Origin: Scytalidium lignicola
Taxonomy: Eukaryota > Ascomycota > Leotiomycetes
NCBI GenBank assembly: GCA_002812745.2
Contig: NCSJ02000022.1
Span: forward strand, 124,001-188,000
Direction: 5' to 3'
DNA: 64,000 bases
Part shown: in pieces, positions 24,279 through 37,503 of the stretch
How positions within the stretch are numbered: the first letter of the stretch is position 1
How the letters are laid out: each line of letters opens with the position of its first letter
Program-made: the position numbers and the translations under genes
The notes under the pieces: model-generated
Database searches by the model: none
The model's input: the letters and a program-made list of their open reading frames with translations, nothing else
Told to the model about the DNA's origin: nothing

Positions 24279-27065
24279 CGGGACCCTGAATGATCACCAT
24301 TGTTCGCAGTCATGGTAGTACTGGTACAGTACTACATCACAGTACCCCTTACCCCGGGTGCCCGCGAGGTAGACAAACCCAATTGATAAGTGATCATCAG
24401 AAGCTTAGAAAGGAGATCCGAAATCCAACCTCGGGATAAAAAGGGATTGAAGCCGTGGACTTTTAAGCCGTGTGGCAAAAAAAAAACAATGGCCACTCTA
24501 TACGTACCCTCGTCGTCTATTTTCTCGCGTCGATCGGAGATCACGGACACAAAAAGGCTAAGACACCACCACGGGTGGTAGTTACGGTATGTATTAATAG
24601 TGGTGGCGATTTTCCTCCATTCCATCGGCCCTTTATTTTCTCGTCTTCACATGGGAAGTTCCAGCCCAGGAAAAAAAAAAGCAATAATAGGCAGGTAGGG
24701 TNAAAAAAAATTATAGAAAAAGTGGAGGGGGGTTATCTTGTCCGGAATAAAGCCATTTTCCCTTCCTTTTTTGGAAAAGAAAAAATTTTGGATATCAAAA
24801 AGGTTAAAAAGAATTATGGAGAATACTGTAGAGAGAAGAAAGGAGCAAGGGAAGATTAGATCCAAGATCCACGTCTTCCACCCCCCCGANGACCGGTCCG
24901 AGGTGTTTCCTGCCCGGCATCAACGCTCGAGGATGGAGGGGCAGAGGGGGGGGAAGCATTAGGTCGTGATAAGTCATGGTTGAATTGGGATTTGAGCGGG
25001 TGAATACGGAATGGAGTGGTTTGTTTGCCCCAGGGTTTTTTCAGGGGGTACGGTGCTTTCGTAATGTGCATGTAGAGGTACGAGCTGGTTGCTGGTTGCT
25101 GTTTCCTAGGTATCAAATGTGTATCGGGAATTCTCGTAATGAAAGAAGATCAACATAACGTCGTCCTAACTCGACACCGTAGCTAACTTCATGGGTAAAT
25201 ACACTACGATTTTGAGTGTAATAACTTAGAAGTCAAAATGAAAGCTTTATTATTATAAGGTTCTATTAAGTTGATGTGTATGCAGCACAGCTTAATAATA
25301 ATATAATACCCCTCATCCCAAAGCCAAAGCCAAAGCTAAAGAAGTCCCTCTCTTAACTCAAATCTCATATCTCCATAATAATAAAAACAATACAAACCGA
25401 AAGCCTACCTCACAAAAAAATCCAATAAAACCCTTACTCACCAGTGCAAAACCATTACAACACAAAGTTTATATATAAAAAATATCTCATAAGAAGAAGT
25501 AAAACCCCTTACAATACCAAAGCCTCTACAACAAAACATCACAAGGCGTCCGTCTTACCTGAAAGCTATGAAAAGAAAAGACTAAAAAAGACAAAAGAGC
25601 TCCTACTATTTAATTAACAACTCAACTATCTCCCCGCATATACTCCCCCTTCATATTTCCCGTAATGGTTGCAGCTCATGAATACGCCACGCCACGCTGC
25701 GCTGTTCTGCAGATAATGCATGAAAAAAACATCGTGTTTAATGTGCGGGGTTTCTGTGTTACCTAATGCATCTGTACCTTGTGGAAAGAAAAAGAAAAGA
25801 AAAGAGGCTGGCTGGAATGGCTGGCTGGATGGATGGAATGGTTGGGTGATATATATGTAGGTGAGATAAGTCGAAAAACAGGTTTTTGTGGTTGAGGAGA
25901 AAGAAGGGGAAGGAAGAAAGATGAAATGAGGGGAATATGCATGATGCATGCAGAAACTATATATGTTGTGTAAATGTCTCTCCTTATGGTATTCTTGCGT
26001 ATNAAAAAAAGAAAATGGGTGTAGTAGATGCGAATCTATGGCACGGAATGTCCGGGGACATCTTTTCTATCCAACCACACTACTACAACGATTAAGGACA
26101 AAAAAACTTCGTAAACGAGGGAGGACAGGTCATTAAATATCCCTTGATCTAGCAGTTCATCTATGTACTTTTTTGTTTGCCCTGTTCAAAAACCCCCGGC
26201 CTCCAATTCCCTTCCCTTCATCCATCNAAAAAAGGCACCCAAATAAAACCCCCATGCACACGCGTGTCTTTGTAAGCCAACGCTATTCGCGGAACACACA
26301 ATAAATAAAAAAAAAGACAACCCAAACTCCTCGAGGCCCCAAGCCCAAAACCATGTAATAAAAAAAAAGGTGAAAATCTCCATAAAAGTACAAGTCATAG
26401 CTAGGCCGCCCGAATCCGTGAAACGATCCACAGTTCTCTAGAAGAAGAGAAAAAAAGAACCGCCTCCCAAAAAAATAAAAGAGTTCCGGTTTCCATCCTA
26501 TTTCCTATTTCCCATTTCCCATCTGCTTGCCTGGTTCAAGTCAATCCCATAGTAATGGCACCTCCCATCCGATGTATCAAAAATCCACCAGTCCGAGTCC
26601 TGATAAAAAGTCCGCCCNAAAAAATCTTACTAAGATTTCTTGAGCATAAAAAAGCCGGACACACAATTGATACCGGAAGACCAGTCCTGGCTATATAAAA
26701 CAAGGCAGAAGCAAAAAGAAATCTCGACGAGATTTCAAAATATAGGCGTTCTTGCTTTTCTTTTCTTTGCCTTGTCCGTGATTCCAGTTATAGCCGTTTG
26801 TAGAAAACAAGCAGGTAAAATAATTAGCAAAAGACCACTCCCTCCAAATTACTTCCAAACATTTCCGTGGATTAAACCGTATTGGTGTAATGGTAATTAT
26901 TCGTTACGTCGTCGTAATTAGCCATTATTCGCTCTCGGGGTATAGAGTCGCAGTATAGAGTTGCAGGTATCGTTATGGTGAAATAAGTGACCGACACTTC
27001 TGGCAACTTGTAACGAAAAAGAGGACGAGGGAGATGATTTAATCAGGAGCAGCTCCTCATATCGA

Positions 27066-28891
27066 TCATCGTCTCCATCCAACATTCCAGATCACATGAG
27101 CAATGTCCTTGGCAGTATTCACGGTATCAACCACCTTTCCGAAAAGCCCCTCCGATGCCGGCGCATCTTCATCTTCTTCGTAAGGCATGAACATTCCCGA
27201 TGGAGTTCTTCGCATCCCTGAAGAAGGTTCGCCGTTTAGATTTGAGGATGAACCGGATGAATGGAGATTCTGGTACCTTTCTTGATTAACCGACATGCTA
27301 TCTCGGCGGCCGAGTAGCCCCTGCGGCGGCTCCCAATCCGTATCCAGGTCCTCGTCATCATCGTCTCCCAATAACATTCTCGTCGATGGCTTGGATGGTT
27401 TTAGTGTTTCCTGAGAGGGAGATGGGGATAGCCTGCTGTCGGTCCAGTAGTTGCTATGCTTCATGGCTGTCTCCTGGGGTTCTGGAGTATCCTCACGATA
27501 CTTCAAAGTCGTCGATGGCAGCATGGCAATCGTCTTGCTCTCGGTACTAACGCTTGCACGTGAACGTGAAGTCGACTTCTTCCCTACTGCTGGTAATCTT
27601 CGTTTTGGATTACTTCTCTTCATCATGATGGCACCGTCGTCCGAATCGCTATCATCATAATTGAGGATCGTTACGTCTTCCTCATCGTCACCCTTTACGT
27701 CGAGGGCGATACATTGTTCGACCTGCTCGTTGAAGTGAATATGTTTCCTCTCACCAGTCCCGGGTGATTGTATGCCTGAGGAATTAATTGAGGACATCAG
27801 ACTCGGGTCATCTCGGCTCATGCGGCGGGAAGAGAAGGGGTAGGTAATGTAGTCGGAGGCCCCCCGCGTAAGAGTAGGCCGTTCGTTCTCCAATTGCTGT
27901 GCCTGTACAGCGGCCGCAGCTTGTTTGACCAGTGATGAAGCCGAGAGCGATCTCTGGAGCATGACCTCTGACATGCTTCGCTTCTTCAGAATTGGTTTCT
28001 TGTTCAAGAACGAGTTGGAGTTGGAGATGCCGCGGCTGTTGGTCGGAGGCGATGCTCCTACTCTTAACGACTTGTCAGAACCGCTCTGTAGAGGGCCATA
28101 TAGCCAGGTAACATCGCAGTCTTTCAACCTGTCCGCGTGTTAGTAGTGTTGCACGTACATGAATAATAGAATAAAAAAAAATTNAAAAAAAATAGACAAA
28201 TGAGAACATACCAATTGAGCGTTTCTGGAGAAACTGTCTTCAGCTTGTTCTTCGACTTCATCCAGGTCCTCCAGGACGCGTTTTCCAGCCGTGCACTGTT
28301 ATTGTATGCCTTCTTCTTGGAGACAACGTGCTTCCACGACGACCAAATATCCTCTTCCTTCCAGTTATGTGATAAGTAATCCACGTGCTTCGAAGGCGGT
28401 ATCCTCACGGCAGTATCGTCTTCGGCATGTTCTATCTGAACTGGGGATTCTGGTCGAGAGACATTCGTCGAAGTGCTATTAGATGTTGGTGAAACTGTAT
28501 ACGAGTGACCGGTCCGTGGGCTAGCTGGTGGTTCTAGATCCTCCACGGGATCATAATATCCTACATCGTCGTAGGAAGGAAACACGATCTGGTCCTCTTC
28601 TTCGTTATTTCCGGCGTCTTCTCCTTCCTGACAATGCGCGTCCAACGAGATGCTGCTAGCGGGCGTGGAGGCAAACGAGGGGGCGGTAGAATCCGCATGC
28701 AATGTCCTGGGGGATGACGGTTCGGAGGAGGATGCTGATGTTGGGGGAGAGACGATAAAACTGCTGCTCTTGGCCAGGTCCTTTGTATAGGAGGATTGGC
28801 GAGCGGAGAACTTCGGTTGCGATTGGGAGCGACGAAGCGGGCTCGAAGAGAAGTAGCTGGTCTCTTCCGAGTTTAACACCACGGCCATCAT
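27066..28891 (-). CDS. reg1: Reg1-type regulatory subunit of protein phosphatase 1 (DUF1752 protein)
   Basis: Reg1-like proteins steer PP1 (Glc7) to targets such as the Snf1 pathway in glucose signalling. I read two exons on the minus strand, 28891-28212 and 28128-27066, with an 83-base intron (GTATGT donor, GGACAG acceptor) that contains an isolated N. The spliced product is 580 aa. The DUF1752 block is clear: VDYLSHNWKEEDIWSSWKHV, then SARLENASWRTWMKSKN and LNWLKDCDVTWLYGPLQ, joined exactly across the intron (about residues 175-240). The PP1-docking site is KHIHFNEQVEQCIAL at about 354. A C-terminal acidic region and many Ser/Pro stretches follow. I start at the ATG ATG pair (28891/28888). 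The open frame extends to about 29100 but without an ATG, so an upstream exon carrying the start cannot be excluded. Confidence 0.85.
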
Positions 28892-29357
28892 AGAAGTTGG
28901 GAGGGAGAATTCGATCTCCAAGGGGCGTCCGAACGCAGACGGTGCGTCTGTCGTCCTTTTTACTTTTCCTCGAGGCACCGGCGGTGCCGAAGGGCCGAGG
29001 TCTGACTCCTGCACTTGATAACGATCGAAAGGACTCCCAAACTTCCCAAACACTGGATTTCCAGCAACTCTACCTACAAGACCTCGAACACGGTTCCGGC
29101 ATCAATGCGAATCGACAATGGCGACCTTACGTGCGTGTTGATATCCCGTGGGCGGGCAGAAGGCGGTGCTTCCTTCGAGTCCTCTGAGTGGGTGACTAAG
29201 CACGACGGCGAATAAGAGAGGCCGCAGCAGGAATTCGGACGAGATTTAAGGATTCATGGGCGTGCGAGCGTGGGTGGGCATGGATGGAAGATATAGAAGA
29301 GCGGAAGTCGAGGGTTATAGAAGTAGTCNAAGGAGGAGGCAAAAGGTGAGGAGGAGG

Positions 29358-29376
29358 AAGAGAGAGAGAGAGAGAT
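29358..29376. repeat. GA microsatellite
   Basis: An alternating GA tract lies in the purine-rich region upstream of reg1. Confidence 0.8.
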
Positions 29377-32300
29377 GGATGAGGGAGAAGACGAGGCGGG
29401 TCGGAATGGGTAGTGTATTTTAGCAAAGCAAGGTCTAGTGAGNTTTTTTTCTTTCCAGGAAGCGTTCGGAGTTTGGGGTATTGGGCCTGAGGGCAAGGGA
29501 GAGAGGGCAAAAAGGCGAAGGGGGGGGGTTGAANGGGGGGGAAGCTAAAGAGGGCTAGAAGGATGAGATGATGAGGGCGAGAAAAGAGTCTGTGTGTAGT
29601 GTCCGAGTACAGTAATAAGTTAGACTGCGCAGACTACGGGAGAGGTAGAGGAGGACGACTGGGGCCAGAGAGACGAGAGAGAGACGAGAGAGGCGATGGA
29701 GGTACAAGGTACGGAGGTACCTTCTGCGTAGTGCCCCCGACCCGGTTTTGGCTGTAGTGTCATTCGCGGAGCTCGTCCTGCGGCATCCGCGATCGGGCCG
29801 CTAGTCCTAAACAGGCCTTGCCCTTGTCTCCTCCTCTCGCTGCAGAAGAAGAAGAGACAAGAGACAAGAAAGAGCCTTGCCAGAAGCCCCTCCCCTCTCC
29901 CCCCAAAGAGGACCAACCACCGCCCACAGATCACACAACACAACAACCACTTGAACCATACCACAAGAGAAAGACAACCACAAACCACAATACGGTAATG
30001 CAACTGGCAAACCAAGTAACCACAGACCGCAGACCACAGACCATACATACTGTACTGATGCACAAGGAGGCATGGACACCTGCGCCTCGCAGCTCACAGA
30101 AGCCCTCGTGCTGCATGGAAGCCCGCATGGCCAGGTCTGAGCCAACTGCGCTCCTCAATCCTCCTCCATCCGCCATGATAATAGCCCCCCCCCCCGTGTG
30201 TAACTCCAGGTGCTGGCACTTGCGCGATACGGGTCAGGAGGGAAATCGTGGAGGTTGCTGTATGTACCTGACCTCACCTCTGCACGCCAAGTCGTCAACC
30301 AGACGAAATGCCCCTTCCGTCCAAGGGCCNAAAAAAAGTCGATCACCGGTTCCAGGCCTGTCACGGCCTCGGCACCTGCTCCACGGATCGTCTGGACAGC
30401 CTGTAAGCCCTGCAACCGCCCTGTTATGCCGGTACGCCTCCACGGCCGCACTGACTGGAGGAAATCCATCCTGCGCCCAGCCAGAAGCCGTTTTCAATGA
30501 TTGAGAATCGGAAGAGACTCGTACTCCACACAAGGCCCGGTAGCGACATCTGGAGAAACCGAGAGTGTGGAAGATGGAGAAAGATGGAGAAAGATGGAAA
30601 GAAAGTAAGCAAGCAAGCAACAACGGGCCGTGCGTTGAACCCCAATCCGAAGAAGAAAAAGCCATCCCGGGCAGCCGAAGGAGGAGACAGGAAGTGCCTC
30701 ATGCTTCCTCCACGGTGTGTTTCTGTTTGTACTGTACTGGATTGTACTGCTACTGCTGTGATGTGATGTGCTGTTTCTGGTTCAGAAAAACCCCCATGCC
30801 CGGCGTTCCCAAGCCCGCGGCCATCGTCGCACACCCTGCAAGCCTCTCATCCTGCAGGTCTGCATGGCCTTGCGAAATGGTACACAGAAACTGGTCTGTA
30901 CAGCACCAGAACAGCTTCAAACAATGCTCCCCACTCTCTTCAACCCTGGCTACCGTACCCCCAAACTCAAGCTTGCTTACGTTCTTCTGGGGTGGGTGAG
31001 GGTGTGGGGTGAGGTGGCATCGAGCTTTCGTGTTTTTTTCGCAGCAGCAAAGCCAGCACTAGCATTTGCGACGGGGGCGCGCGGCCACGGCCTGTCTGAG
31101 CCCTGGCTCTTGGGACCCGATGTCAGATCGAGCAATCGCGACCCGTATCTGTGACCATGAGATATGCGGCAGCCCAAGGCCCAATCAGTCAAGTCTGTCG
31201 GCTAGAAGAGCAAAAAGATGGGCAAATGAAAGGTCGTGTGAAGTCATCACTTCTGGTCGATGGGTAATAACTAATAGGTAGTTACTGCAGGTCCTGCCGC
31301 GAAAAAGGACGGATATCAGCTTCTTCTCCAGGATTTCCTGCAAGATCACTTCAATTTTCGCACTGACCTCTGAATTTACATGCGATCCTATTGAAGAACA
31401 CCGTTATTAAAACATCTGACATCAGATGTTCTGACGATCTTTTGAAGCTCAGTTGGTAGTCAAAAACGGTTTCGCTTAGTAGCCGTAGACTCCAGAAATA
31501 TGCGTTGCAATCCAAAATAGACACTGCTAACGGCGTGGCATATGCAGTCCATCAAGGAATCGGAATGATTTGTGTTCTGCAGAGTCTCCACGTACTGGAC
31601 CCGGCTACTAATTAAATCATCAGTCACACCACTCGCCTTGGCAGATGTTGGCGATGATATTGTACTGCAGTAGATGACGAGAGCACGCTTCAAAGAGCAT
31701 CATTCACTCGAGTTTAGGCATGAATAACTTCATTTCATTTTCATTTACGGATCTCCCGGCAGACGCACCTCCCTACAAACAAGCATATTCCACAGATCAG
31801 GTTGGCCGAAATGCCCTGTACTGTACATAACTACACCATCAAGCAAGAACAAGCTTTGAATCCGAGATGCACAGTCATCAATCACGACAAACGAGTATCC
31901 CACAATCCAATTTGCAAGAAAGTAATGTCAGCAACTATATTGTTTTGTCAGGAGATTATCACCATCCTTGACTAGACATTCAGGAAAGATAGTCTGTATA
32001 GCGTGTACTCGAATTTTGATGATCGTCTTCAGACTTCGATAGCAATACTTTTGATACTTTCTTTCAGATGCTCCTCCGGCCCAGATAGGACCTCACAGTC
32101 AAAGCCGCACATACTTTCAGAAAACACACACTTTTTTTCTGGTAAATTACCAACTGCATTAACTATCAATGGACTGGGATTATTCCGAATGCATCATTGG
32201 GATGCCTCCTTTGAATGTCATTCTTCTCCAGTGATTGTTCGTCTCTATCGGATGAACGTTGTTGTTTCATATTGTAAGCCTGAAAGCAGATAGCCGGGTT

Positions 32301-32464
32301 GTTCCATTCCCTGTAGGCTGCGACCAAGGACGGAAGAGGCATATTTTTCGATCAGTGACTCTTAGATAGAAAGCAAGCACGGGAAGTTTATGCGAGTAAG
32401 TATGTAGGAATAGGCTTCTGATCCAACCCAATGGATAGAGATTCCTGTTTTAGCCCTCTCCTCG

Positions 32465-32488
32465 CTCTCTCTCTCTCTCTCTCTCTCT
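32465..32488. repeat. CT microsatellite
   Basis: An uninterrupted run of about twelve CT units. Confidence 0.92.
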
Positions 32489-34031
32489 TATCTCATGGCC
32501 CGGTCTCCAACCTAGCCGCTCTAGCGCATGCAGCTCGTCTTCAAACCGTGGTATCCCTGGACAACGGACCGTCCATGAGGAGGGTAGCATGCATCGCTTC
32601 ACCGGGAGCGAAATACAGTACATCCCAAACCATGGCATTTGCCAAACTTCTGCATCCGTCTGTACGCCATGAGGTAGCTAATCAGTCTTACGGGAGGGTA
32701 CGGGAGTCGGTGCCTGGGAGTAAGTTATCCGACATCGACATCGACATCCCCCTCCAGCCACAATTCCCGGATATGGGGTTGTTGATGCCAAATCCATGAC
32801 AATACCGCAATTGGAAGAAAGGAACATTTTATATTTGGTGTTCACGGCCGCAGAAGCTATGAGTCTTTTTCTCAATACTTTTTTGTCAAGGCTTGCATGT
32901 CGAGTGCGTTTGCACTACTGTACTGTATGCGCAGGTTGAGTCTGGGCTCCCACCCTATCATGTTGATGTTGTAGGCGGTGAGCTCATGGAGGGGCAACCT
33001 TGCACTTTGGTTATCAGCTCGCTCGACTTTGGGGTGCCACGGAGATGTCTCAATCAACGACCAAAACCATAATCATTGATCATAATCATAATAATCATAA
33101 AACATCCACCAGGAGAAGAGAATTGAACATTGATCCGGACAATTGATTCCTCTTCTTGATGCTGTATCACACAGCGTCATTGGGGGGTTTTATTACTGCT
33201 TTCGCGGCTCATCCGACAGACAACACACGTATCTATACGACTCTATATTACGGGACACACAGCTACTTACAGTACTTGTCCTTCTCAGAGAATCAGCTAT
33301 GGTTCCAAATTGAAAGGCTCTTCTGTATAATATGCACAAGACTCGCGTTTTTGTACTGTATGTACTGTACGAGAGGATATATTTGCAGTATCAGATAAGA
33401 GTTGGCCGGACCCGTAACGTTGCAGGTAGCACCAGTACACAAAACATCCCATTTCCCCAGTACATACTCAATCCGTGTTGAACCGAAAAACTTGATTGTG
33501 CATCACGATGCATCTGGAGTCCCTAGACTAAATGATTCACGCCATCAGAGATGAAGAGGGTGTCCCCAAGCAGACGCCACCTGTGCAGGCTGGCTGGCTT
33601 GCTTGCTTATGGCTGGCCAGCGGTGGAGTGGTGGTTGAACTGGGGCGGCTGCAATCAAAGCCGTGCTTGCAGGTGCGGCGTGGTTGTCCAAACAGCCAAC
33701 AGCCAACCACGCTTTTGATATATATCTAGATGCATTACAAACAACCACGTCCCAAAATCGGGGGACAGCAAATCACGCAGCTCTTATCCCGCAGCTTTCT
33801 TTCTTTTTTTTTAGATGGGGCGAGATGGGTGAGATCTCGTAGATACATGAGCCATGGTAGTAACCGCATCGGAAATATAAGTATCTGATACATCACATTT
33901 TCTGTTGCAGTAGCCGCCGCCGCCGCAATATTCGCTCGGTCGAGGTCACCACAGACTCTCTCGTATTGGGACATCGCAAATGGAGGGGGGGGGGATTCGA
34001 TATGTCTCCACTTGATTAATAGTAACAGCAT

Positions 34032-34056
34032 TTTATTATTATTATTATTATTATTA
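34032..34056. repeat. TTA microsatellite
   Basis: About eight TTA/ATT units in tandem. Confidence 0.92.
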
Positions 34057-35280
34057 CTGTGGACTTTTCGCAGCGCGACGCGCAATATCTGCAGGAATCG
34101 ATAAAACTCTCACGGGTTTGTGTGTGTATGTGTATGTGTGTGACTCTATTAGAGATCTGCAAGAAGCAATGCAACAGTCTCACGAACAGGTAGGACTCCT
34201 CCTCCTCCCCCTTGGAAAAATTTGTCACAGCTCTAGATTTTTAGCAATCTGAGTACGGTATCCGGAAAGAGATAGATTACCTGCAATCTTCAATCTTAAA
34301 GGAAACGATGCAGTCGCAGTACAGTACCGGTACAAGCAAAGTGCAACTTTTCTTTTAGCATTGACACATTAAACTTATTACCTACACACACAAAACCGGA
34401 GTGGTGCATCCGAGCAAGCTAAGCCCCATACCATGCCGGGCTGGCTGATTACAACCTGGGCTTTCTGGCCGGTTGGCGGTTCAGAAAGGAAAAAATAAAG
34501 GCCTTGGCTTGTGGAAAATCTCGAGATTGATTAATATGACAGGTCGGAAAATATTAAGATGATACAGAGTAGGGATTTGACTGATAACGTTTTTTTTTTA
34601 GTTATCGACAGAAAACATGACTAACATGAATCGATCTTTTATTTTAATTTCCCATAAAATAAAAGGGCTAATTTTTATCACGGCTTTTCTAATTACTGCT
34701 GCTAGTGGAGGTAGGTCCGGTAAATGAGTGTCTTTTCAAGTATGGGCTTTGCTTTCATATGATGCTCTTTTTCNTTTTTTTCTCCTATGGTAAACGTTAA
34801 TATATGATATTTCTATATATATACACATACATACATATACATATACATATGCGTATACATGGTATGAAACCGGTAGTACAGTACAAGAGTAATCAACAAT
34901 AGCCGCGTCTAACNAAAAAAAAACGGCACCACAACCACAAAGGAGGGGATCTCGGGAGGACAGTACAGTAATTAGTGCGGGGTTCCAATTCACTCAACTC
35001 TCGGATCCACGAACTCCTGAGCCCGGAAAACATCCAGACGGCTTTCCAAGACCTTTTTTCTTTCCCGGTTCAATATTAGTTGATGTGAAATGAGTGAATT
35101 GAGTTGAAGATTCGTCATCCCGATCGGACCGATCAATTGATGTCTAAGCCCCTCTAAGGTNAAAAAAACGCAGTAGTTAAAGGAAGAAGCCGAGAAATTA
35201 ACTCAACTGAATAACTGTTACCTGAGAAAAAGAATACTTTGAGGCTTTTTTTTGTTGCTCTTTTACCCTTTTGCCGTTCC

Positions 35281-35301
35281 GATGATGATGATGATGATGA
35301 T
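35281..35301. repeat. GAT microsatellite
   Basis: Seven GAT units in tandem, outside any coding frame. Confidence 0.92.
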
Positions 35302-37083
35302 TGATGGGGCTGTGAACCGGGGGGGGTTTCCGGTTAGAGGCATTTTATTTTATTTTATTTAACCTGGTGCTACCAATCATGTTTCGTTCTTGCGCTCCTC
35401 TTTTTTTTTTTGTCAGCTAGCCCTTTTTCCCCCCCGTTCTGTCTTGGGTTGGGGCTTTTTAGTTAAGTTAGAGGATATGGAGTAATACTGTATAGTAAGA
35501 AGGTTGTTCGGCGGGCCTCGTACTCGATAAATTCCATTTATGCTTGGCACCTTTGCCAATGCTGATGCTGCTGCTGTGCAAACGGATTCACGGGCCGTGT
35601 TAGAAGGTGCTGAGTCCTTCCCGCTATGTTTATTTGTTTGTTTGTGTCTGTTGTTTGTCAGCCCTATGGAATGGATGAGGTTCGTTCGTTCGCTCGTTCG
35701 TCAGCAAACTTATTTTCTGTTTCAGCCTCCATCAAGCGTGGGATGTTTGGAGGGGCAGAGCTCTTACGCAAATTGTAAATGGGGCTAATCTTAAAGGGAG
35801 AGAGGGAGTTCTAGACTTTGAGGGAAAAGAGCCAAGTTCACTAATTATTACCGTTTTTAGAATATATCCCCCCCTTACGACGTTACCAAGGAGGCGCAGT
35901 TAAGGTAGGGTCCTTGCTCTGCAGGGCCAGAATGTTACATGTCACAAGTACCGGTACAGGACCTAGAGCTAGAGGAAGTACTCTGTACAGTTTATACCTC
36001 TCTCTCCCTCCCTCACCCGGCTTTGGCTTTGTCTAGATCAAAGGCCATCGCCGGATCTCTGTAGATCGAGATTACGAATCTCCATTCCATCAGACCGGAG
36101 AATGTATGTCGTTCAGCTTAGCCCATTGACCATCTTTTTTTTTTTTGAGGGAATTATCATTTATCATCTGCTAGACCGGGCACTGCACTGCACTGGGCTT
36201 GGCCATCCCGCAAGACACATCTCCGTTTCTAAGAGAGAGAAAGAGAGAGAGACTTGCGCACAGTTGTGGAGCCTCAATATCGATTCTCCTCAATTCGTAT
36301 TACCTATTACTGTATTGTTACTGTACTGTACTGGGTAAAAAAGCCAGATCTTGGCCCAATTTTGCCAATTTTGCCATCCGCAAGCCCGTGAACGTCTCCT
36401 GCTCACGGAGTGGCCAATGCAGCGGGTTTCGAGGAACCTGCACCTTATGCACATCATACGAGAACCACCAAGCATCACCACAAAAGTGTATCGCAATCCT
36501 AGTTAGTTGGGTTGGGTTGGATGGGTTGGATGGTTAAAAAGCGGGATCTAGATCTACTGTAACTAGGGGCTCTCCTTCCACNTTTTTTCTTCCCGTGCAC
36601 ACACAGCCCAGCCTTTTTTTCCCCTTCTTCTTTTTGTCTCCACCAACCAACCCCCTCCCTTACTCTCTCCCCTCTTACCNTTTTTGGCACATCTTTCGAT
36701 CTTCTTCTGCTTTTTACACTGGCAGTTGACTGACTGGACCCCTTACCCGCTCTCTCATCTGCACTCCTCTCTACTCCTCTTTTCGTTCTCTTCTCTTCTC
36801 CTCTCTTCCCCGGTCCTCAACCTCAATCTCGTGATATTAATCATCACCCCCTAGTCCCCTTCCTGCAAAAGCAAAGCCAAAAAAAAGACTCCCCATCTCA
36901 TCTCATGCACCTCCCGTTGGACGGGAACTTTCCACGCGAAAAGCAGCTAGATGCGGCGGGTCTATCGTCTTCGTCCCCGGCCGTCGGGCGGCTATCTCCT
37001 TTCTCATTTTCCTCTTGGCAACTCTCTCTCCATCGATTCCTTTATCTCTCACGTTCTCTAGATCCTAAGAAGGGGGGGGGACG

Positions 37084-37085
37084 NN
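37084..37085. other. two-base N gap, probable contig join
   Basis: This is the only double N in the window and sits between a run of G and a further G-rich stretch. The acidic minus-strand ORF to its right loses its frame here, so true sequence is probably missing. Confidence 0.6.
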
Positions 37086-37451
37086 ACAGGGGGAGGGAGA
37101 GGGGTTGGGGGTGGTGCTGTCGTCTTCTTCTGTTTGGGGGAACTTGCGCTTGGGGCTTTGGGTTTGGGAGCGGGTGAGGACGAGGTTTGAGGGGGAGGGA
37201 GGGACGATGGACTGTCGAATAGTACGACGGAGGGAGGGAGGAGCGGATTTGGGCTTGGTATCGTCGTTGTCATTGTCGTCGCCGTTGTTGTGTTTTCGTA
37301 AGGTGTATTTGAAGGATGCTAGGTCTAATCTGCCGGCGAAGCTGGCTGGGACGGGGTCTGAGTCTAGATCTGGGAGTTGTTGTTCTTCTTCTTCTTCTTC
37401 TTCTTCTTCTTCTGCTTTGATATCATGGCTTGGCGATTCTGGAATTGTCAT
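37086..37451 (-). CDS. partial acidic ORF, unidentified, cut by the N gap
   Basis: A minus-strand ORF starts at 37451 (MTIPESPSHDIKAEE), passes through a poly-Glu run encoded by the TTC repeat at 37383-37412, and continues with ASFKYTLRKHNNG, SLRRTIRQS and SQTQSPKRKFPQ before reaching the double N. The acidic and Ser/Thr/Pro/basic mix looks like the disordered N-terminus of a nuclear protein. Left of the gap all three minus frames meet stops within about 30 bases. DNA-repair glycosylases often have such N-termini, but nothing here identifies one. It could also be chance coding from the repeat. Confidence 0.35.
37383..37412. repeat. TTC/GAA microsatellite
   Basis: Ten TTC units occur in tandem. 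On the minus strand they encode the Glu run of the partial ORF. Confidence 0.9.
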
Positions 37452-37503
37452 TGCGCCTAATGTTCAGGTTATATTGATATCTGGAAGAGATGAGAGACGT
37501 TAA

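Larger units (their letters stand above)
22674..27065. other. gene-free region with AT-rich and low-complexity DNA
   Basis: This region lies upstream of the helicase remnant and downstream of reg1. It contains several isolated N bases, small tandem repeats (23873-23895, 24249-24278, 25319-25341), GTAC words around 24317-24345, and poly-A/T tracts. No ORF has a recognisable motif. The reg1 3' UTR should occupy the right end. Confidence 0.55.
28892..37064. other. 8.2 kb region without a supported gene, upstream of reg1
   Basis: No ORF here shows family motifs. The longest (29818-30504 plus, 30565-30999 plus, 30234-30665 minus) are repetitive or Cys/Pro-rich chance frames. Base composition is mixed: GC-rich at 29.2-31.2 kb, then alternating AT-rich blocks. 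It holds the microsatellites listed separately, pyrimidine-rich promoter-like DNA at 36.7-36.9 kb, and most of the window's GTAC words. It probably includes the long 5' region of reg1. Confidence 0.55.

Noticed and set aside
29818..30504. 228-codon plus-strand ORF
   Set aside because: Pro/Thr/Lys low-complexity start, an N inside the frame, competing frames on both strands and no family resemblance.
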